DNA of 64,000 nt. It comes from Planococcus maritimus (GTDB taxonomy: Bacteria > Bacillota > Bacilli > Bacillales_A > Planococcaceae). Location of the stretch: positions 186,001 to 250,000 of the forward strand of contig NZ_LTZG01000001.1 in assembly GCF_001592825.1 (NCBI RefSeq). Reading direction: 5' to 3'. Below are positions 53,097-63,202 of this stretch, piece by piece. Positions within the stretch are counted from its first letter, which is position 1, and every line of letters begins with the position of its first letter. The position numbers and the translations under genes are program-made. The notes beneath the pieces are model-generated. The model was not told where the DNA came from. It was given only the letters and a program-made list of their open reading frames with translations, and searched no databases.

Positions 53097-54266
53097 TTAT
53101 TTTTCTGGCCAATCGATGCGGTTGGGCGCAATCGGCAATTCCAATTGCTTGGTAAAATCGAAGCCGGACCATTCGGCCTGCACGGTATTGAAGATCGTTA
53201 AAGCTGAACCGTATGACTGCGCAGTGAGCGCCATACTTTCAATCATGCGCATCGCCTCTACCCCATCCAGCCCCTCGAAATCCAAAGTCTCTTTGAATAT
53301 CAAACTAACATTTGTTCCATCCATTTCAATCTCATAATCGACACCATCCGGCACTGGCGAACGAAAAGCGTCGTTTGGCGATTGCCGAAGCGCTAAAAGC
53401 GCATCGTCAACGCTTGCTTCAGACATGCCGTAAGACGGCGCCATGTACCAATCTTCCGTTGACGAAGCCATCAAATAATAACTTTGGCCTTGAACTCCTG
53501 GAAGAATTGGTTCAACCATTCCCACGTGTGCCAATTGCGCAGGCTCACCCGAGTCGTCCAATACGCGAATTTCCTCCTCGCCGAAGAAGGTTTCTTCTAA
53601 ACTGTGGAGATACAGCAAGGTAGCAGCCGATCCTTGGTCATAGTTATGATCCTCTGGGAGGAGATGGCTAATAACCGCACCGTCTTGCTGCAAAATTCCC
53701 TCATATGGATGATACTCATCAAAGCCCAATTTCGATTCATCGATTTGTTCCGCAAATGCTTCATACAATTCGAGCGAAGTCGGTTCTGTCTCATCAACTG
53801 ATTGTTTTGGAATGACAAAACTCACCGGCACTACGTAACCTTGTTGAGCCAGGCCGATACGGAGGATATGAGCGTCTGCTAGGTCTTGTTCATACACTGC
53901 TGTACGCAAGGCTTCCGGTTCTTCCATAGCCATACTGGCTGCCTCTTCAGGCTCATCAGCGGATTGTTCCGTTCGTTCTGTCTGAGCATCATCTGCTGTC
54001 ATCATCGATTCTGCATCGCTACTTTCGGTTTCGCTGCTGCTAGAGTCGTTTCCATTTTGCTGCAGCAAGGAAACCGCCAGCACCGAGATGCTCAAAAATG
54101 CAATAACAGCGACGAGTAATGGCAGCCAGCGCTTAGGCTGTTTCGGGACATATTGTGTCTGCGATACATGTTTATACACTTCGGCTTTTGGCCGATTATC
54201 TTGTATTTTGGGGAAATCCCGCAACAAATTTTCGATTTCTTCATCGTCCCATTTGTCATTCGGCAT
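53097..54266 (-). CDS. rsiX: Anti-sigma-X factor RsiX-like membrane protein
   Basis: Predicted negative regulator of the ECF sigma factor encoded just upstream. It has an N-terminal cytoplasmic part (about 1-43), one membrane helix (about 44-66, LLVAVIAFLSISVLAVSLL) and a large acidic extracytoplasmic part that starts with a Ser/Glu/Asp-rich linker. The 389-residue size, single helix and overlap of 11 bp with sigX match RsiX of B. subtilis. The start is ATG 54266 with AAGGGGGAG upstream; the longer frame from 54380 lies inside sigX. Sequence conservation in these proteins is low, so the symbol rests mainly on context. Confidence 0.8.
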   Translation of the reverse strand: MPNDKWDDEEIENLLRDFPKIQDNRPKAEVYKHVSQTQYVPKQPKRWLPLLVAVIAFLSISVLAVSLLQQNGNDSSSSETESSDAESMMTADDAQTERTEQSADEPEEAASMAMEEPEALRTAVYEQDLADAHILRIGLAQQGYVVPVSFVIPKQSVDETEPTSLELYEAFAEQIDESKLGFDEYHPYEGILQQDGAVISHLLPEDHNYDQGSAATLLYLHSLEETFFGEEEIRVLDDSGEPAQLAHVGMVEPILPGVQGQSYYLMASSTEDWYMAPSYGMSEASVDDALLALRQSPNDAFRSPVPDGVDYEIEMDGTNVSLIFKETLDFEGLDGVEAMRMIESMALTAQSYGSALTIFNTVQAEWSGFDFTKQLELPIAPNRIDWPEK

Positions 54267-54789
54267 ATTCTGCTCCCCCTTCTGCTTCTTGTAATTTTTG
54301 GCGGAGGGACCGGATAGCCCGGTGCTGTGTCGTTTTGACTTTTCCTTCCGACCACTCCAGGACTTCAGCTGTTTCTGCAATGGAGAGATCTTGGAAAAAG
54401 CGCATGATGATAACGAGCTTCTGGTCGCCTGTACACAGGTCGAGCATTCGGTACAAACGGATTTTGTCTTCGTTGAGCAAAGAAACTTCTTCCGGTATTC
54501 GTTCAGTTGAAACCAATTGTTGAGTTTCCCAGTCGAAAAAATCCATCGAATGCTTTTTTCTTACCGCATTTTTTCGAAAATGGTCGATGGCGACGTTTTT
54601 AGCAATCGAAAAAAGCCAGGTCTTTTCTGAACTTTTTCCTTGGAACCGGTCATAAGCGCGCAGCACCTTCACGTAAACTTCATGCATTAAATCTTCCGCT
54701 ACATGCCGATCTTTCACTAAATATACCAAAAACTGAAAGACATCCTGATGATATTGATCGTACAGCCGATGAAACACGGAGTCGTTCAC
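54256..54789 (-). CDS. sigX: ECF RNA polymerase sigma factor SigX
   Basis: Extracytoplasmic-function sigma factor of 177 residues with region 2 (about 10-75, LYDQYHQDVFQFLVYLV and TWLFSIAKNVAIDHFRK) and region 4 (about 115-170, SIAETAEVLEWSEGKVKTTQHRAIRSLRQKL). In B. subtilis SigX responds to envelope stress and modifies cell-surface charge. Position after resE and before an anti-sigma gene is the same. The start is GTG 54789 with GGGGGGAG upstream. Confidence 0.92.
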   Translation of the reverse strand: MNDSVFHRLYDQYHQDVFQFLVYLVKDRHVAEDLMHEVYVKVLRAYDRFQGKSSEKTWLFSIAKNVAIDHFRKNAVRKKHSMDFFDWETQQLVSTERIPEEVSLLNEDKIRLYRMLDLCTGDQKLVIIMRFFQDLSIAETAEVLEWSEGKVKTTQHRAIRSLRQKLQEAEGGAEYAE

Positions 54790-54835
54790 GCAACTCCCCC
54801 CGTTCCTTGGATTAGTCGTTTCGACAACAGAAAAG

Positions 54836-56614
54836 TTACATTGCCTTCAATGGCAAGGTAAAGATAAACGAAGTGCCTTCGCCAAATTTACTTTCGGCGC
54901 GGATTTCTCCTGAATGTGCTTTGATGATATTGCTGGCAATCGCAAGGCCGAGCCCTGTGCCGCCTTTTCCGAGAGTTCTGGCTTTGTCCGCTTTGTAGAA
55001 ACGCTCGAAGACGAACTCCAGATCCTCGTCAGAGATTCCGGCTCCGGTATCATTGATAGACACTTTTGCGTAGTCTCCCATATTTTCGACAAGTACTTGT
55101 ACTTGCCCTCCTTGTGGCGTGTGGCGAAGTGCATTGTCGATCAGATTCGTCATGACCTGTTCGATGCGGTCTTCGTCCAACTCAGCCGCCGACCAGTCAT
55201 CGAGATCAGTAGTAAAGCTTAATTCGATACCTTTTTCTTTTGCAGCTTGGCTAAACTTCAAGGTCATCCGCTCGATCGCATTATTGAACTGCACCAATTC
55301 TTTGTAGAGGCGCATATGGCCGGATTCCAGTCTGGCCAAGTTCAATAGATCGGTCACCAGGCGCCCCATACGCTGGGATTCCTCGTAAATAATTTTCGTC
55401 ATTTCATTGCGCTCTTCTTCACTTGCGCCGACATCATCAAGCAAGGCTTCACTATAGCCCTGAAGCATGGCGATCGGCGTACGGAGTTCATGAGATACAT
55501 TGGCGATAAAATCTTCCCGCAGCTTCTCGAGCCGGTGCTGCTCAGTCATGTTATGAAGGACAGCTACCGCTCCCCGTATGCTCTCGCCACTGTAAAGCGG
55601 GCTGAAGTTCACTGCATAATAAGCACCTTCAATTTCCAATTCTTCTTCAATTTCTTCTTGGAACATCAAGACATGGTCGAGCATATGAAGCATTTCCGAT
55701 GGCAGCGCTTGGGCATTTGTCGAGCCGTCTTTAGAAAGCCATTGGCGGAGCAACTTCTCTGCTGGCGGGTTGCTTAATAAGATGGTCTTATCCTGATTGA
55801 ACGTAATGACCGCATCCGCCATCGAAGTCAAAATGCTCGATAGCTGTTCTTTTTCTTGATTGATTACTTCGAGATGATGTTTTAACTGACGGCCCATTTG
55901 GTTAAAGGCAATCGCCAATTGACCGATTTCATCACCCGAAGAAACTTTCATTTTCGTATCGAAATTCCCTTTCGCCAACTCAAATGCTCCTTCGCGCATA
56001 TTGCGCAGCGGAGAAGTAATTCGTGTCGATAAGAAAAAGGCAAAAAACGTCGTCAGCAATAGCGCGATAAATGCGGATAAAAACACGATATTGGTCGTCC
56101 GTTCAGCGGTCCGGTCCATAACTTCCAATGATTGGTAAATGAACACGGTTCCGTGAAGACCGTCCCCAGTTTGCAGAGGGGATGCCATGACGATATACGA
56201 CTCCATTCGGTCCGCTTCCGATAACGACGGCAGCAGCATTTCTTTTGTGACCGTTTCGTCGCTTTCAAATACTTTTTGGAATTCTTGTTCGCTGACGATC
56301 TTTTCCCTGATTTCATCACCATTCAAGCCATCGTGCAAATAATAGGCAATATCACCCGGCTGTGAAGCGATGACGGCATTCGTTTCTGGGCCTAGCACTT
56401 CATCTACGATCGACAAATTGCCTTCCTCATCGTGGTCATTAAAAATCCTGGCGATCATATTGGCCTCATTATGAAGCGCTTCTTCTACCGTCTCGCTGTG
56501 GAAGTTCCCGAGAAACTCCAATAGCAGCACCGTCACAATAAAAAGGACAAAGGAAACGAGAAGCAAAATGGTTACCCACAGCTTCCCGACGATGCTATTC
56601 CATATTCTATTCAT
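54836..56614 (-). CDS. resE: Sensor histidine kinase ResE
   Basis: Membrane kinase of the ResDE system that activates respiratory and anaerobic genes. Two membrane helices (about 10-35 and 165-190) enclose an extracytoplasmic sensor domain. They are followed by HAMP (about 190-240), a PAS-like domain (about 260-350), the phosphoacceptor His in SHELRTPIAMLQGYS, and the ATPase with N box NLIDNALRHTPQGG, DTGAGI and GKGGTGLGLAIA. The start is ATG 56614 with GAGG upstream (592 residues), overlapping the resD stop by 8 bp. Confidence 0.95.
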   Translation of the reverse strand: MNRIWNSIVGKLWVTILLLVSFVLFIVTVLLLEFLGNFHSETVEEALHNEANMIARIFNDHDEEGNLSIVDEVLGPETNAVIASQPGDIAYYLHDGLNGDEIREKIVSEQEFQKVFESDETVTKEMLLPSLSEADRMESYIVMASPLQTGDGLHGTVFIYQSLEVMDRTAERTTNIVFLSAFIALLLTTFFAFFLSTRITSPLRNMREGAFELAKGNFDTKMKVSSGDEIGQLAIAFNQMGRQLKHHLEVINQEKEQLSSILTSMADAVITFNQDKTILLSNPPAEKLLRQWLSKDGSTNAQALPSEMLHMLDHVLMFQEEIEEELEIEGAYYAVNFSPLYSGESIRGAVAVLHNMTEQHRLEKLREDFIANVSHELRTPIAMLQGYSEALLDDVGASEEERNEMTKIIYEESQRMGRLVTDLLNLARLESGHMRLYKELVQFNNAIERMTLKFSQAAKEKGIELSFTTDLDDWSAAELDEDRIEQVMTNLIDNALRHTPQGGQVQVLVENMGDYAKVSINDTGAGISDEDLEFVFERFYKADKARTLGKGGTGLGLAIASNIIKAHSGEIRAESKFGEGTSFIFTLPLKAM

Positions 56615-57323
56615 TGCCGACCTCGAATTTGTATCCGACACCCCATACAGTGACGATCATTTTAGCGGCGGATTCCGACACACGGTTAAGCTTTTCGCGC
56701 AAGCGCTTAACATGTGTGTCCACTGTACGCAAATCACCGAAAAAGTCATAATGCCATACTTCTTTGAGCAAATGCTCCCGGTCAAATACTTTATCCGGCG
56801 ATTTGGCTAGGAAATACAATAGCTCATATTCTTTCGGCGTCAAATTTACTTCCACGCCGTCTGCTGTTACTCGGTGTGCATCGTGGTCAATCGTCAAATG
56901 CGGAAAAACGACCAGGTCTTTTGAAACGGTCGAACTTGTAGATGGCGAATAGGCGGAAGAACGGCGCAAAATCGCTTTAACACGCAGCACCACTTCACGC
57001 GGGCTGAACGGTTTGACTATGTAATCGTCTGCGCCGGATTCAAAGCCTTCTACGCGGTTTGCTTCCTCGCCTTTAGCTGTTAGCATGATGATTGGCGTCA
57101 TTTTCGTTTCACGTAGTTCTGTCGCCACTTCAATGCCGTCTTTTTCTGGCATCATGAGATCGAGCAAGATGCAATGGTAATCCGTCTCCATCGCTTTTTC
57201 CAATGCTTCCACGCCGTTTTCAGCTTCTTCAACCATATATCCTTCACGCTCGAGATACATCTTCAACAAGCGGCGGATCCTCTCTTCGTCATCTACTACA
57301 AGAATTGTAATTTCTTCAGACAT
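56607..57323 (-). CDS. resD: Response regulator ResD
   Basis: OmpR/PhoB-type regulator of 238 residues. Receiver domain: ILVVDDEERIRRLL, phospho-Asp in HCILLDLMMPEKDG, the switch Thr in IIMLTAKGEE, and the Lys in YIVKPFSPRE. The C-terminal winged helix has LTPKEYELLYFLAKSPDKVFDREHLL and DTHVKRLREKL. ATG 57323 follows GGAGGG at 7 bases. It is partnered with resE downstream and has resABC upstream, separated by a terminator. Confidence 0.97.
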   Translation of the reverse strand: MSEEITILVVDDEERIRRLLKMYLEREGYMVEEAENGVEALEKAMETDYHCILLDLMMPEKDGIEVATELRETKMTPIIMLTAKGEEANRVEGFESGADDYIVKPFSPREVVLRVKAILRRSSAYSPSTSSTVSKDLVVFPHLTIDHDAHRVTADGVEVNLTPKEYELLYFLAKSPDKVFDREHLLKEVWHYDFFGDLRTVDTHVKRLREKLNRVSESAAKMIVTVWGVGYKFEVGNE

Positions 57324-57384
57324 CCTAATCCCTCCAACTTTCATCTCTATACCTTTCATTGTACCGATAAGGGGTGCAAAAATA

Positions 57385-57422
57385 AACGAAAAGCCTTTTC
57401 CACAATGGAAAAGGCTTTTTCG
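57385..57422. terminator. Terminator between resC and resD
   Basis: AAAAGCCTTTTCC, loop ACAAT, GGAAAAGGCTTTT (57389-57419). It begins right at the resC stop on the minus strand. The T run after it on the minus strand is broken by CG, so some read-through into resD-resE is plausible, as is known for the B. subtilis operon. Confidence 0.75.
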
Positions 57423-58607
57423 TCAAGCGTATGAATGCAGTCCGGCAATGATCAAGTTAACTGCCACCAAGTTGAACATGATGATGACAAACCCGATGAC
57501 TGCGAGCCATGCAGACTTTTCGCCTGCCCAGCCTCGTCCGAGCCGCAAGTGCAGATATGCTGCATAGAATAAAAATGTCACAAGCGCCCAAACTTCTTTC
57601 GGATCCCAGCCCCAGAAGCGCGACCAGGCGATTTGAGCCCAGATCATGGCGAAAATCAATGCACCGAGTGAAAAGATCGGGAAGCCGATGATAACCGACC
57701 GATAATTGATCTCGTCCATCAATTGCAAGTTAACGTTTTTTGTAAACGGCTGAAGCATAGCGGAAATCCGTTTCCGGAAGACCAGTCGAATCAATGCATA
57801 TAACACCGTACCGACCACGAGCGACCAAAATACCGTAGTCAATTTTCCAGCATGGACGATGGGGGGCATTTCTACCAACGGCGTCAATGCGCCATCTGTC
57901 ATCGGCTCAAATTCGTTCATGCCAAAAATTGCCGGCATATTATATGTGATTTCCGATGGTTGTCCGTCTTTGTTGACATAAGCGAAGTCCGCTTCGTAAT
58001 TCGTCAATGTGAAGAATGTGCTCGTCACAACAAAACCAAGTACCAAGACGAGTGAATACATGATGGCTTCAAGCCAAAAGCGCTGCTTCGACTTTTTCTT
58101 TTGATCGACGACTTTTAGCAAATAAATCAAGCCAGCTGCCGCACTGATCGCCAAGATTCCTTCTGCAACAACTACAGTGATGACGTGTATCGCCAACCAG
58201 TTTGTCTGAAGAGCCGGAATCAACGGGCTCACTTCGCTCGGGAACATGCTAGCGTAAGCGATAATCAATAAAGCGATCGGCAAAACGATCATTCCTAGTA
58301 CTGCTGTTTTATACAAAGCGAAGAGTATGATGAACCCGCCGACTAGTGTCATCCCGAATGCAGTCGTGAATTCGAACATATTGCTGATCGGCGCGTGGCC
58401 CGTGACCACCCATCGCGTGATGAAATAGCCTACTTGGGCAAGAAAGCCGATCACGGTGATGGTGATGGCGACTTTGCCCCAGCGCTGTTCAGACCTGAAT
58501 GTGCCTTTTTTATTGCCTTTTACGGCACCGCCAAAGACAAACGTTGCGATTAGGTAAGCGATAAAGGCTACGTATAATAGATTGGAACTGATATCGGCTA
58601 ATGTCAT
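57423..58607 (-). CDS. resC: Cytochrome c biogenesis protein ResC (CcsA type)
   Basis: Polytopic membrane protein of 394 residues with about eight to ten helices. Near the C-terminus it carries the haem-handling motif of CcsA/CcmC proteins, [20 protein letters not shown], with flanking histidines. Together with ResB it delivers and attaches haem to apocytochromes c on the outer side of the membrane. Its start overlaps the resB stop by 4 bp. Confidence 0.95.
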   Translation of the reverse strand: MTLADISSNLLYVAFIAYLIATFVFGGAVKGNKKGTFRSEQRWGKVAITITVIGFLAQVGYFITRWVVTGHAPISNMFEFTTAFGMTLVGGFIILFALYKTAVLGMIVLPIALLIIAYASMFPSEVSPLIPALQTNWLAIHVITVVVAEGILAISAAAGLIYLLKVVDQKKKSKQRFWLEAIMYSLVLVLGFVVTSTFFTLTNYEADFAYVNKDGQPSEITYNMPAIFGMNEFEPMTDGALTPLVEMPPIVHAGKLTTVFWSLVVGTVLYALIRLVFRKRISAMLQPFTKNVNLQLMDEINYRSVIIGFPIFSLGALIFAMIWAQIAWSRFWGWDPKEVWALVTFLFYAAYLHLRLGRGWAGEKSAWLAVIGFVIIMFNLVAVNLIIAGLHSYA

Positions 58608-60256
58608 GTTAATTGTTCACCTTCCCTTTTCTCCTGTGCTTCCATGTCTTCCTGTTGGTCGCGATATGTTGGAAGAGAAGCGTGTTCCGTCACTTGATCC
58701 AAGTCTTTTTTCAACCCGAACCAGTTTTTGTTCGTATGGCCCGCAAGCAATATGCTGCCATCCGCTTGCTGTTGAATCCAGAAGCGGCGGTGATTAAAGT
58801 ACATGCCTTGGGCTACGCCGATCATGAAGATCAAACCGCCAAGCCCAAGAATCGGCAACGTGCGGTCTTTACGTACCGTTAAGCCGGATGCATCACGCGT
58901 CTCGACGCCCTGGAAGGCAAGTTTGTAATCGTTATCTCCAAGCGGCTCCACCGTGTTCTGAATCGTGATGAAACTTGTTTCGCCATCTGGTGTATCAGGA
59001 GTTGTCATTTTCACGAGGAATCCCGGGTTTTTCGGCAGCGGCGTTGCAGTTTGCGGTTCACCATTTTCGAAACCGGAGAAATCAGGATAATAGCCGAGCA
59101 ACTCGACAACCGAGCCGTCTTCAAGCTCATAAGTGGTTTCTGGATTGACCAAATCGATTGTCAACTCTCCACGGCTTTCGCTTGTTTCCTTGTTCTGCAA
59201 CTCGAAGCTCATGGTTTTCAGCTCATCTTGCTGGAAATCCATCTGATACAAAGCATAGCCGTCAAATTTAAACGGCTGGTTGACGCGAATGGCGTGCTCT
59301 TCCACTACTTCCATATCGGCTGTATCACCAGGCAATGCGCCTTCCGGAATTTTGTAGAGAACGACGTCGGTTTGGTAGTTTTTCGCTACCGTTCCAACAC
59401 GGTCGATCGCTTCACCGAATTTTTCTTCTTCACCTTCACCTGTATATGTTTCTAAAGTGAACCCTTTGCTTTCTAATACATAGCCTGGCGCATCTGGGAT
59501 CGCACGTGTTTCACCTTCACGGATCCACAAAGTTTCATCTACATAAAAACCAGGCATCATGCGCAACATGACACCGAACAAGAAGATGATCAAGCCTATG
59601 TGATTAACATAAGGGCCCCAGCGCGAAAAACGGCCTTTCTCGGCAAGTAAGCCATTTTTATCAGTCGACACTTTGTATTTCAAACCGGTTAATTTCTCTT
59701 CGGCTTTTTTAAGCGTGTCCGCATCTCCCGGTCCTTCTGCCACAATACGCTGCTTATGCATAAAGCTGGAATGGCGCAGCACTCGCTGGTTTTTCAAGGA
59801 TTTATAGAGCGGCACGAACCGGTCAAGGCTCGCGATGATCAGTGAAATCGCAAGCATCCCAACCAGGCTGATAAACCAGAAGGAATTGTATAAATCATGG
59901 AAGCCGAGTGCGTGATACACCGTCCCGACACTGCCGTAAATATCGGTGTAATAAGCCTCGATATCTGCTTCCGTCGTTGCTGGGACGTATTGTTTCTGAG
60001 GCAAAATGGTGCCGAGGGCCGCGGCAATCAATAAGATGATGATGATTCCGACGCCCACTTTCACGCTCGAAAAGAAGTTCCAGATTTTATCAATAATTGA
60101 CTTATTATAGGTCTGGGAACGTCTGGCCGTTCCTTCATAGCGCATATCCGCTAACTTTTTGTCTTGTTCCTGTTCATTGAGCGGCCGACCGCACGATTCA
60201 CAAAGAATAGTGCCCGGCGGATTTTCATGGCCGCATTTGCAAATCAATTTGTCCAT
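58604..60256 (-). CDS. resB: Cytochrome c biogenesis protein ResB (Ccs1 type)
   Basis: Membrane protein of 550 residues, partner of ResC in System II cytochrome c maturation. It has three N-terminal helices (about 65-85, 120-145, 205-225), a large extracytoplasmic domain, and a final helix near 480. The first 25 residues form a zinc-ribbon-like pair, C-K-C and C-E-S-C, with [14 protein letters not shown] before it. ATG at 60256; 13 bases from the resA stop. Confidence 0.95.
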   Translation of the reverse strand: MDKLICKCGHENPPGTILCESCGRPLNEQEQDKKLADMRYEGTARRSQTYNKSIIDKIWNFFSSVKVGVGIIIILLIAAALGTILPQKQYVPATTEADIEAYYTDIYGSVGTVYHALGFHDLYNSFWFISLVGMLAISLIIASLDRFVPLYKSLKNQRVLRHSSFMHKQRIVAEGPGDADTLKKAEEKLTGLKYKVSTDKNGLLAEKGRFSRWGPYVNHIGLIIFLFGVMLRMMPGFYVDETLWIREGETRAIPDAPGYVLESKGFTLETYTGEGEEEKFGEAIDRVGTVAKNYQTDVVLYKIPEGALPGDTADMEVVEEHAIRVNQPFKFDGYALYQMDFQQDELKTMSFELQNKETSESRGELTIDLVNPETTYELEDGSVVELLGYYPDFSGFENGEPQTATPLPKNPGFLVKMTTPDTPDGETSFITIQNTVEPLGDNDYKLAFQGVETRDASGLTVRKDRTLPILGLGGLIFMIGVAQGMYFNHRRFWIQQQADGSILLAGHTNKNWFGLKKDLDQVTEHASLPTYRDQQEDMEAQEKREGEQLT

Positions 60257-60269
60257 CCGAAAAATCTCC

Positions 60270-60821
60270 TTATTCAGGTTTGATTTCTTCCATAAAACCT
60301 GCGATATCCTGCTCTGTCATTTCACCGGTCACGATGCGCTGGATTTCGCCTTGTGGGTTTACCAGCATGGTCGTTGGAAGCGGGCGGATATTATATGCCG
60401 TCATGACGCTTTTATCGCGGTCGATGACAATTGGAAAATTGAGGCCGTATTGACGCGCGAACGTCTCGACTTCAAAATTCGATTGTGCAATATTCACCGC
60501 GAGGACTTGGACGCCTTGATCTTCATACACTTCAAACTGGCTGGCCATTGCGGGCATTTCTTTGATGCATGGCTCACACCATGTGCCCCAGAAATTGAGG
60601 AATACACCTTGGCCCTCATAATCGGACAGCTTATGGGTTTCCCCGTCAAGATCCGTCAGCGTGAAATCCGGTGCCGCATCTCCCACTTTCAGCACTTCCA
60701 CTTCGTCGGCCGTGACACTGTTATAAATCGTGTAGCCAATGGCCGCAACTAGTAACAGCAAAATAACGGAGCGCATGATCGTCCTGTTTTTCTTCTTATT
60801 GCTTTTTTTCTCCGTACTCAT
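60270..60821 (-). CDS. resA: Thiol-disulfide oxidoreductase ResA
   Basis: Membrane-anchored thioredoxin-like protein of 183 residues that reduces the CxxCH cysteines of apocytochrome c before haem attachment. It has an N-terminal helix (about 18-38), then the active site WCEPC in FWGTWCEPCIKEMPA with the characteristic glutamate between the cysteines, and the cis-Pro in PLPTTMLV. ATG 60821 follows AAGGAGG. QcrC in this window carries a CxxCH haem site and is a likely client. Confidence 0.96.
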   Translation of the reverse strand: MSTEKKSNKKKNRTIMRSVILLLLVAAIGYTIYNSVTADEVEVLKVGDAAPDFTLTDLDGETHKLSDYEGQGVFLNFWGTWCEPCIKEMPAMASQFEVYEDQGVQVLAVNIAQSNFEVETFARQYGLNFPIVIDRDKSVMTAYNIRPLPTTMLVNPQGEIQRIVTGEMTEQDIAGFMEEIKPE

Positions 60822-60855
60822 ATAGATCCTCCTTCGAGGGATTGGATGCACATCA

Positions 60856-60864
60856 ATTATAGCA
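60856..60864 (-). promoter_or_regulatory. Extended -10 promoter of resABC
   Basis: TGCTATAAT on the minus strand (TATAAT at 60861-60856), about 35 bases before resA. No good -35 box, consistent with an activator-dependent promoter such as one used by ResD. Confidence 0.55.
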
Positions 60865-60910
60865 AAGTTTCATCAGCCGCCTGTCCCCAGTTTTGAAGGG
60901 TTTGTGAACG

Positions 60911-61642
60911 TTAGCGCCGTTTGCCAGTATCCGCTAGCACACGCAATTGCTTCACTTCGTGAGGGCTTAACTCTCTCGATTCGCCCGCGTTTAGGCTATG
61001 CAGCGTTAAAAAGGCAAATTGTTCACGACTGAGTTTCTGCACCGGGAAGCCGATTGCTTCGAACATGCGGCGGACTTGACGGTTGCGTCCTTCGTGAATC
61101 GTGATTTGGACAATCGCTTTGGAAGCTTTCGCATCCGCTGACAATAATTTCACTTTCGCCGGCGCCGTCATGCCGTCTTCCAACTTAATGCCGCGCTCTA
61201 GTTTTTGAAGATCTTCTCTGGCTGGAATACCCTTTAGCCGCGCTACATACGTCTTGTCGATTTCAAACTTCGGGTGAGTCAGGCTATTGGCGAATTCGCC
61301 ATCATTCGTCAACAGCAATAGCCCTGAAGTGTCGTAATCAAGACGCCCGACAGGATAAATGCGTTCTTCGACGTTCGGGAAGAAATCCGTTACTACTTTG
61401 CGGTTTTTGTCATCGGACACTGCTGAAATAACGCCGCGCGGCTTATAGAGTAGAAAATAGACTTTGCGTTCTTTCTCCATTTGCACGCCTTCTACTTCAA
61501 TTTTATCGGAAGGGGTCACTTTGATTCCCAATTCCTTAACCGTTTTGCCGTTCACTTTCACTTTTCCATCCAAAATCATTTGTTCTGCTTTGCGCCTAGA
61601 TGCAATTCCTGCATGCGCCATTACTTTTTGCAATCTTTCCAT
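60911..61642 (-). CDS. rluB: 23S rRNA pseudouridine synthase RluB
   Basis: RsuA/RluB-family enzyme of 243 residues that makes pseudouridine in 23S rRNA. It has an N-terminal S4 RNA-binding domain (about 1-60, ERLQKVMAHAGIASRRKAEQMI) and the catalytic aspartate in GRLDYDTSGLLLLTNDG. The block GRNRQVRRMFEAIGFPV follows near 190. It lies between scpB and resA; in B. subtilis ypuI, dacB, spmA and spmB lie between scpB and rluB and are not found here. Confidence 0.95.
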   Translation of the reverse strand: MERLQKVMAHAGIASRRKAEQMILDGKVKVNGKTVKELGIKVTPSDKIEVEGVQMEKERKVYFLLYKPRGVISAVSDDKNRKVVTDFFPNVEERIYPVGRLDYDTSGLLLLTNDGEFANSLTHPKFEIDKTYVARLKGIPAREDLQKLERGIKLEDGMTAPAKVKLLSADAKASKAIVQITIHEGRNRQVRRMFEAIGFPVQKLSREQFAFLTLHSLNAGESRELSPHEVKQLRVLADTGKRR

Positions 61643-61714
61643 TTCCTGTTCACCCCATCTAATTAAATACCGGCCGCGTAGGCAGCCGATTCACGTTTTC
61701 CACAGTCTTTCTAA

Positions 61715-61737
61715 CCGGAATTATGGCATAATTCCGG
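61715..61737. repeat. Perfect 10-bp inverted repeat upstream of rluB
   Basis: CCGGAATTAT, 3-base spacer GGC, ATAATTCCGG. It lies 73 bases before the rluB start and is not followed by a T run on either strand, so it is not a standard terminator. It may be an operator or an RNA stem in the rluB leader. Confidence 0.55.
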
Positions 61738-61759
61738 CCAAAGAGAAAGCGCATCGCTT

Positions 61760-61795
61760 AAATGAAAAGAAGACTGTCCATGCGTCCCAGTCTTC
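61760..61795 (-). terminator. Terminator after scpB
   Basis: GAAGACTG, loop of 11, CAGTCTTC (61769-61795) followed on the minus strand by TTTTCATTT. It begins about 12 bases after the scpB stop. Confidence 0.75.
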
Positions 61796-61806
61796 CCAGT
61801 AAGCTC

Positions 61807-62397
61807 CTATGCATTTACTTCTTCTTTGAATGCTTCTTGAAATTTTGTCATAAAGAGATCCGTGTCTTCTTCTGGCTCCTCTGACATCTCTTCAGGCAGA
61901 GGAGGCAATTCCTTCAAGTTTTTCAGCCCAAAGTAATTGAGAAATTCGTCAGTTGTGCCGTACAAAATGGCACGCCCTGTGCCTTCAGCGCGGCCGCATT
62001 CTTGGATTAAGCCTTTTGCAGCAAGTGTTGCCAGTGCTTTCTCACTTTTCACACCGCGCAAATCTTCCAATTCCACCCGCGTAATGGGCTGTTTATAAGC
62101 CACAATCGCGAGCACTTCAAGCGACGCTTGTGACAGCGATTGCGGCGTCGGATTCTCGACTAGCTTTTGAATGGTGTCTGCCATTTCCGGCTTCGTCACC
62201 AACTGGTAAACACCCGCCAGCTCTTTTAGCATGATGCCAAAAACACCTTCGCTATAGCGGCTCTTCAACTCATTGAGCGCCTCTTCCACTTGATCTGCGT
62301 CGGCCTCTGTCAAAAACTGCAATTGGCTAAAACTTAAGCCATCGTCTCCAGTAACGAATAGCAATGCTTCAATTTGGCCCAAAAGGTTCTTCTTCAT
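61807..62397 (-). CDS. scpB: Segregation and condensation protein ScpB
   Basis: Kleisin-associated winged-helix subunit of the SMC-ScpAB condensin. The 196-residue protein has two winged-helix domains; the block SQASLEVLAIVAYKQPITRVELEDLRGV and the following GRAEGTGRAILYGTTDEFLNYFGL are family signatures. The C-terminus is acidic. The start overlaps the scpA 3' end by 29 bases, so both are translated from one mRNA. Confidence 0.97.
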   Translation of the reverse strand: MKKNLLGQIEALLFVTGDDGLSFSQLQFLTEADADQVEEALNELKSRYSEGVFGIMLKELAGVYQLVTKPEMADTIQKLVENPTPQSLSQASLEVLAIVAYKQPITRVELEDLRGVKSEKALATLAAKGLIQECGRAEGTGRAILYGTTDEFLNYFGLKNLKELPPLPEEMSEEPEEDTDLFMTKFQEAFKEEVNA

Positions 62398-63142
62398 CTT
62401 GCCACGTTTCCTTTCTCAGTTCCACCGACAATTCGGTGAAATTCTTTTGCTGTTCGACCGCAATCACTTGTCGCTTCATCAATTCGAGTAAAGATAAAAA
62501 CGACACAACGAGAACGGCCTGGTCATGTGACGGGAAAAGCTCAGAAAAATTAGCTCGACCTTTAAACGATTTTAACCGTTCGACCATGGAGCCCATCTGC
62601 TCTTTGATGGAAACTTCTTGGCGAGCGACACGCGTTGATAAAGGCGCTCTTAACTGCTTCCGCCGCAGCATCTTCTGAAATGCGCCGAGCATATCATAAG
62701 CATTGGCATCATCAACAGCGAGTTCTAACGGCGGATTCAGTTCCGATAAATCTGCAGGAGCTTTAGAATAAAGTATCGACCTGTCATTCTCCAGTTTCTT
62801 CAGTTCCTCCGCCGCTTCCTTGTATTTCTTGTATTCAATCAGCCTCGATACCAATTCATCGCGAGGGTCTTCTTCATCGAATTCATAATCGATTTCATCT
62901 ACTTCCCCTTCATGCACCGGGAGCAAGGTTTTGCTTTTAATCGCAAGCAACGTCGCCGCCATTACCAAGTACTCGCTCGCCTCATTGAGTTCGAGCACTT
63001 GCATTGCACGGATATGCTCCATATACTGTGTAGTGATTTGAGAAACGGGAATATCGTAAATATCGATTTCCAAACGATGGATTAAATGCAATAATAAATC
63101 TAGCGGGCCTTCAAAGGCATCCACTTTCACTTCGTAAGACAT
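62369..63142 (-). CDS. scpA: Segregation and condensation protein ScpA (kleisin)
   Basis: Bridges the SMC heads in the chromosome-organising condensin. The N-terminal kleisin block FEGPLDLLLHLIHRLEIDIYDIPVSQIT is diagnostic, followed by EASEYLVMAATLLAIKSKTLLP, a charged central segment, and a C-terminal winged-helix part (about 180-245). Length is 257. It is divergent from ypuF and the first gene of scpAB. Confidence 0.97.
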   Translation of the reverse strand: MSYEVKVDAFEGPLDLLLHLIHRLEIDIYDIPVSQITTQYMEHIRAMQVLELNEASEYLVMAATLLAIKSKTLLPVHEGEVDEIDYEFDEEDPRDELVSRLIEYKKYKEAAEELKKLENDRSILYSKAPADLSELNPPLELAVDDANAYDMLGAFQKMLRRKQLRAPLSTRVARQEVSIKEQMGSMVERLKSFKGRANFSELFPSHDQAVLVVSFLSLLELMKRQVIAVEQQKNFTELSVELRKETWQDEEEPFGPN

Positions 63143-63202
63143 GCAATTACCACCTGACTGTTCATACTATTATTAATTGATTATAAAAGAAAGGAGATCG
63201 AA

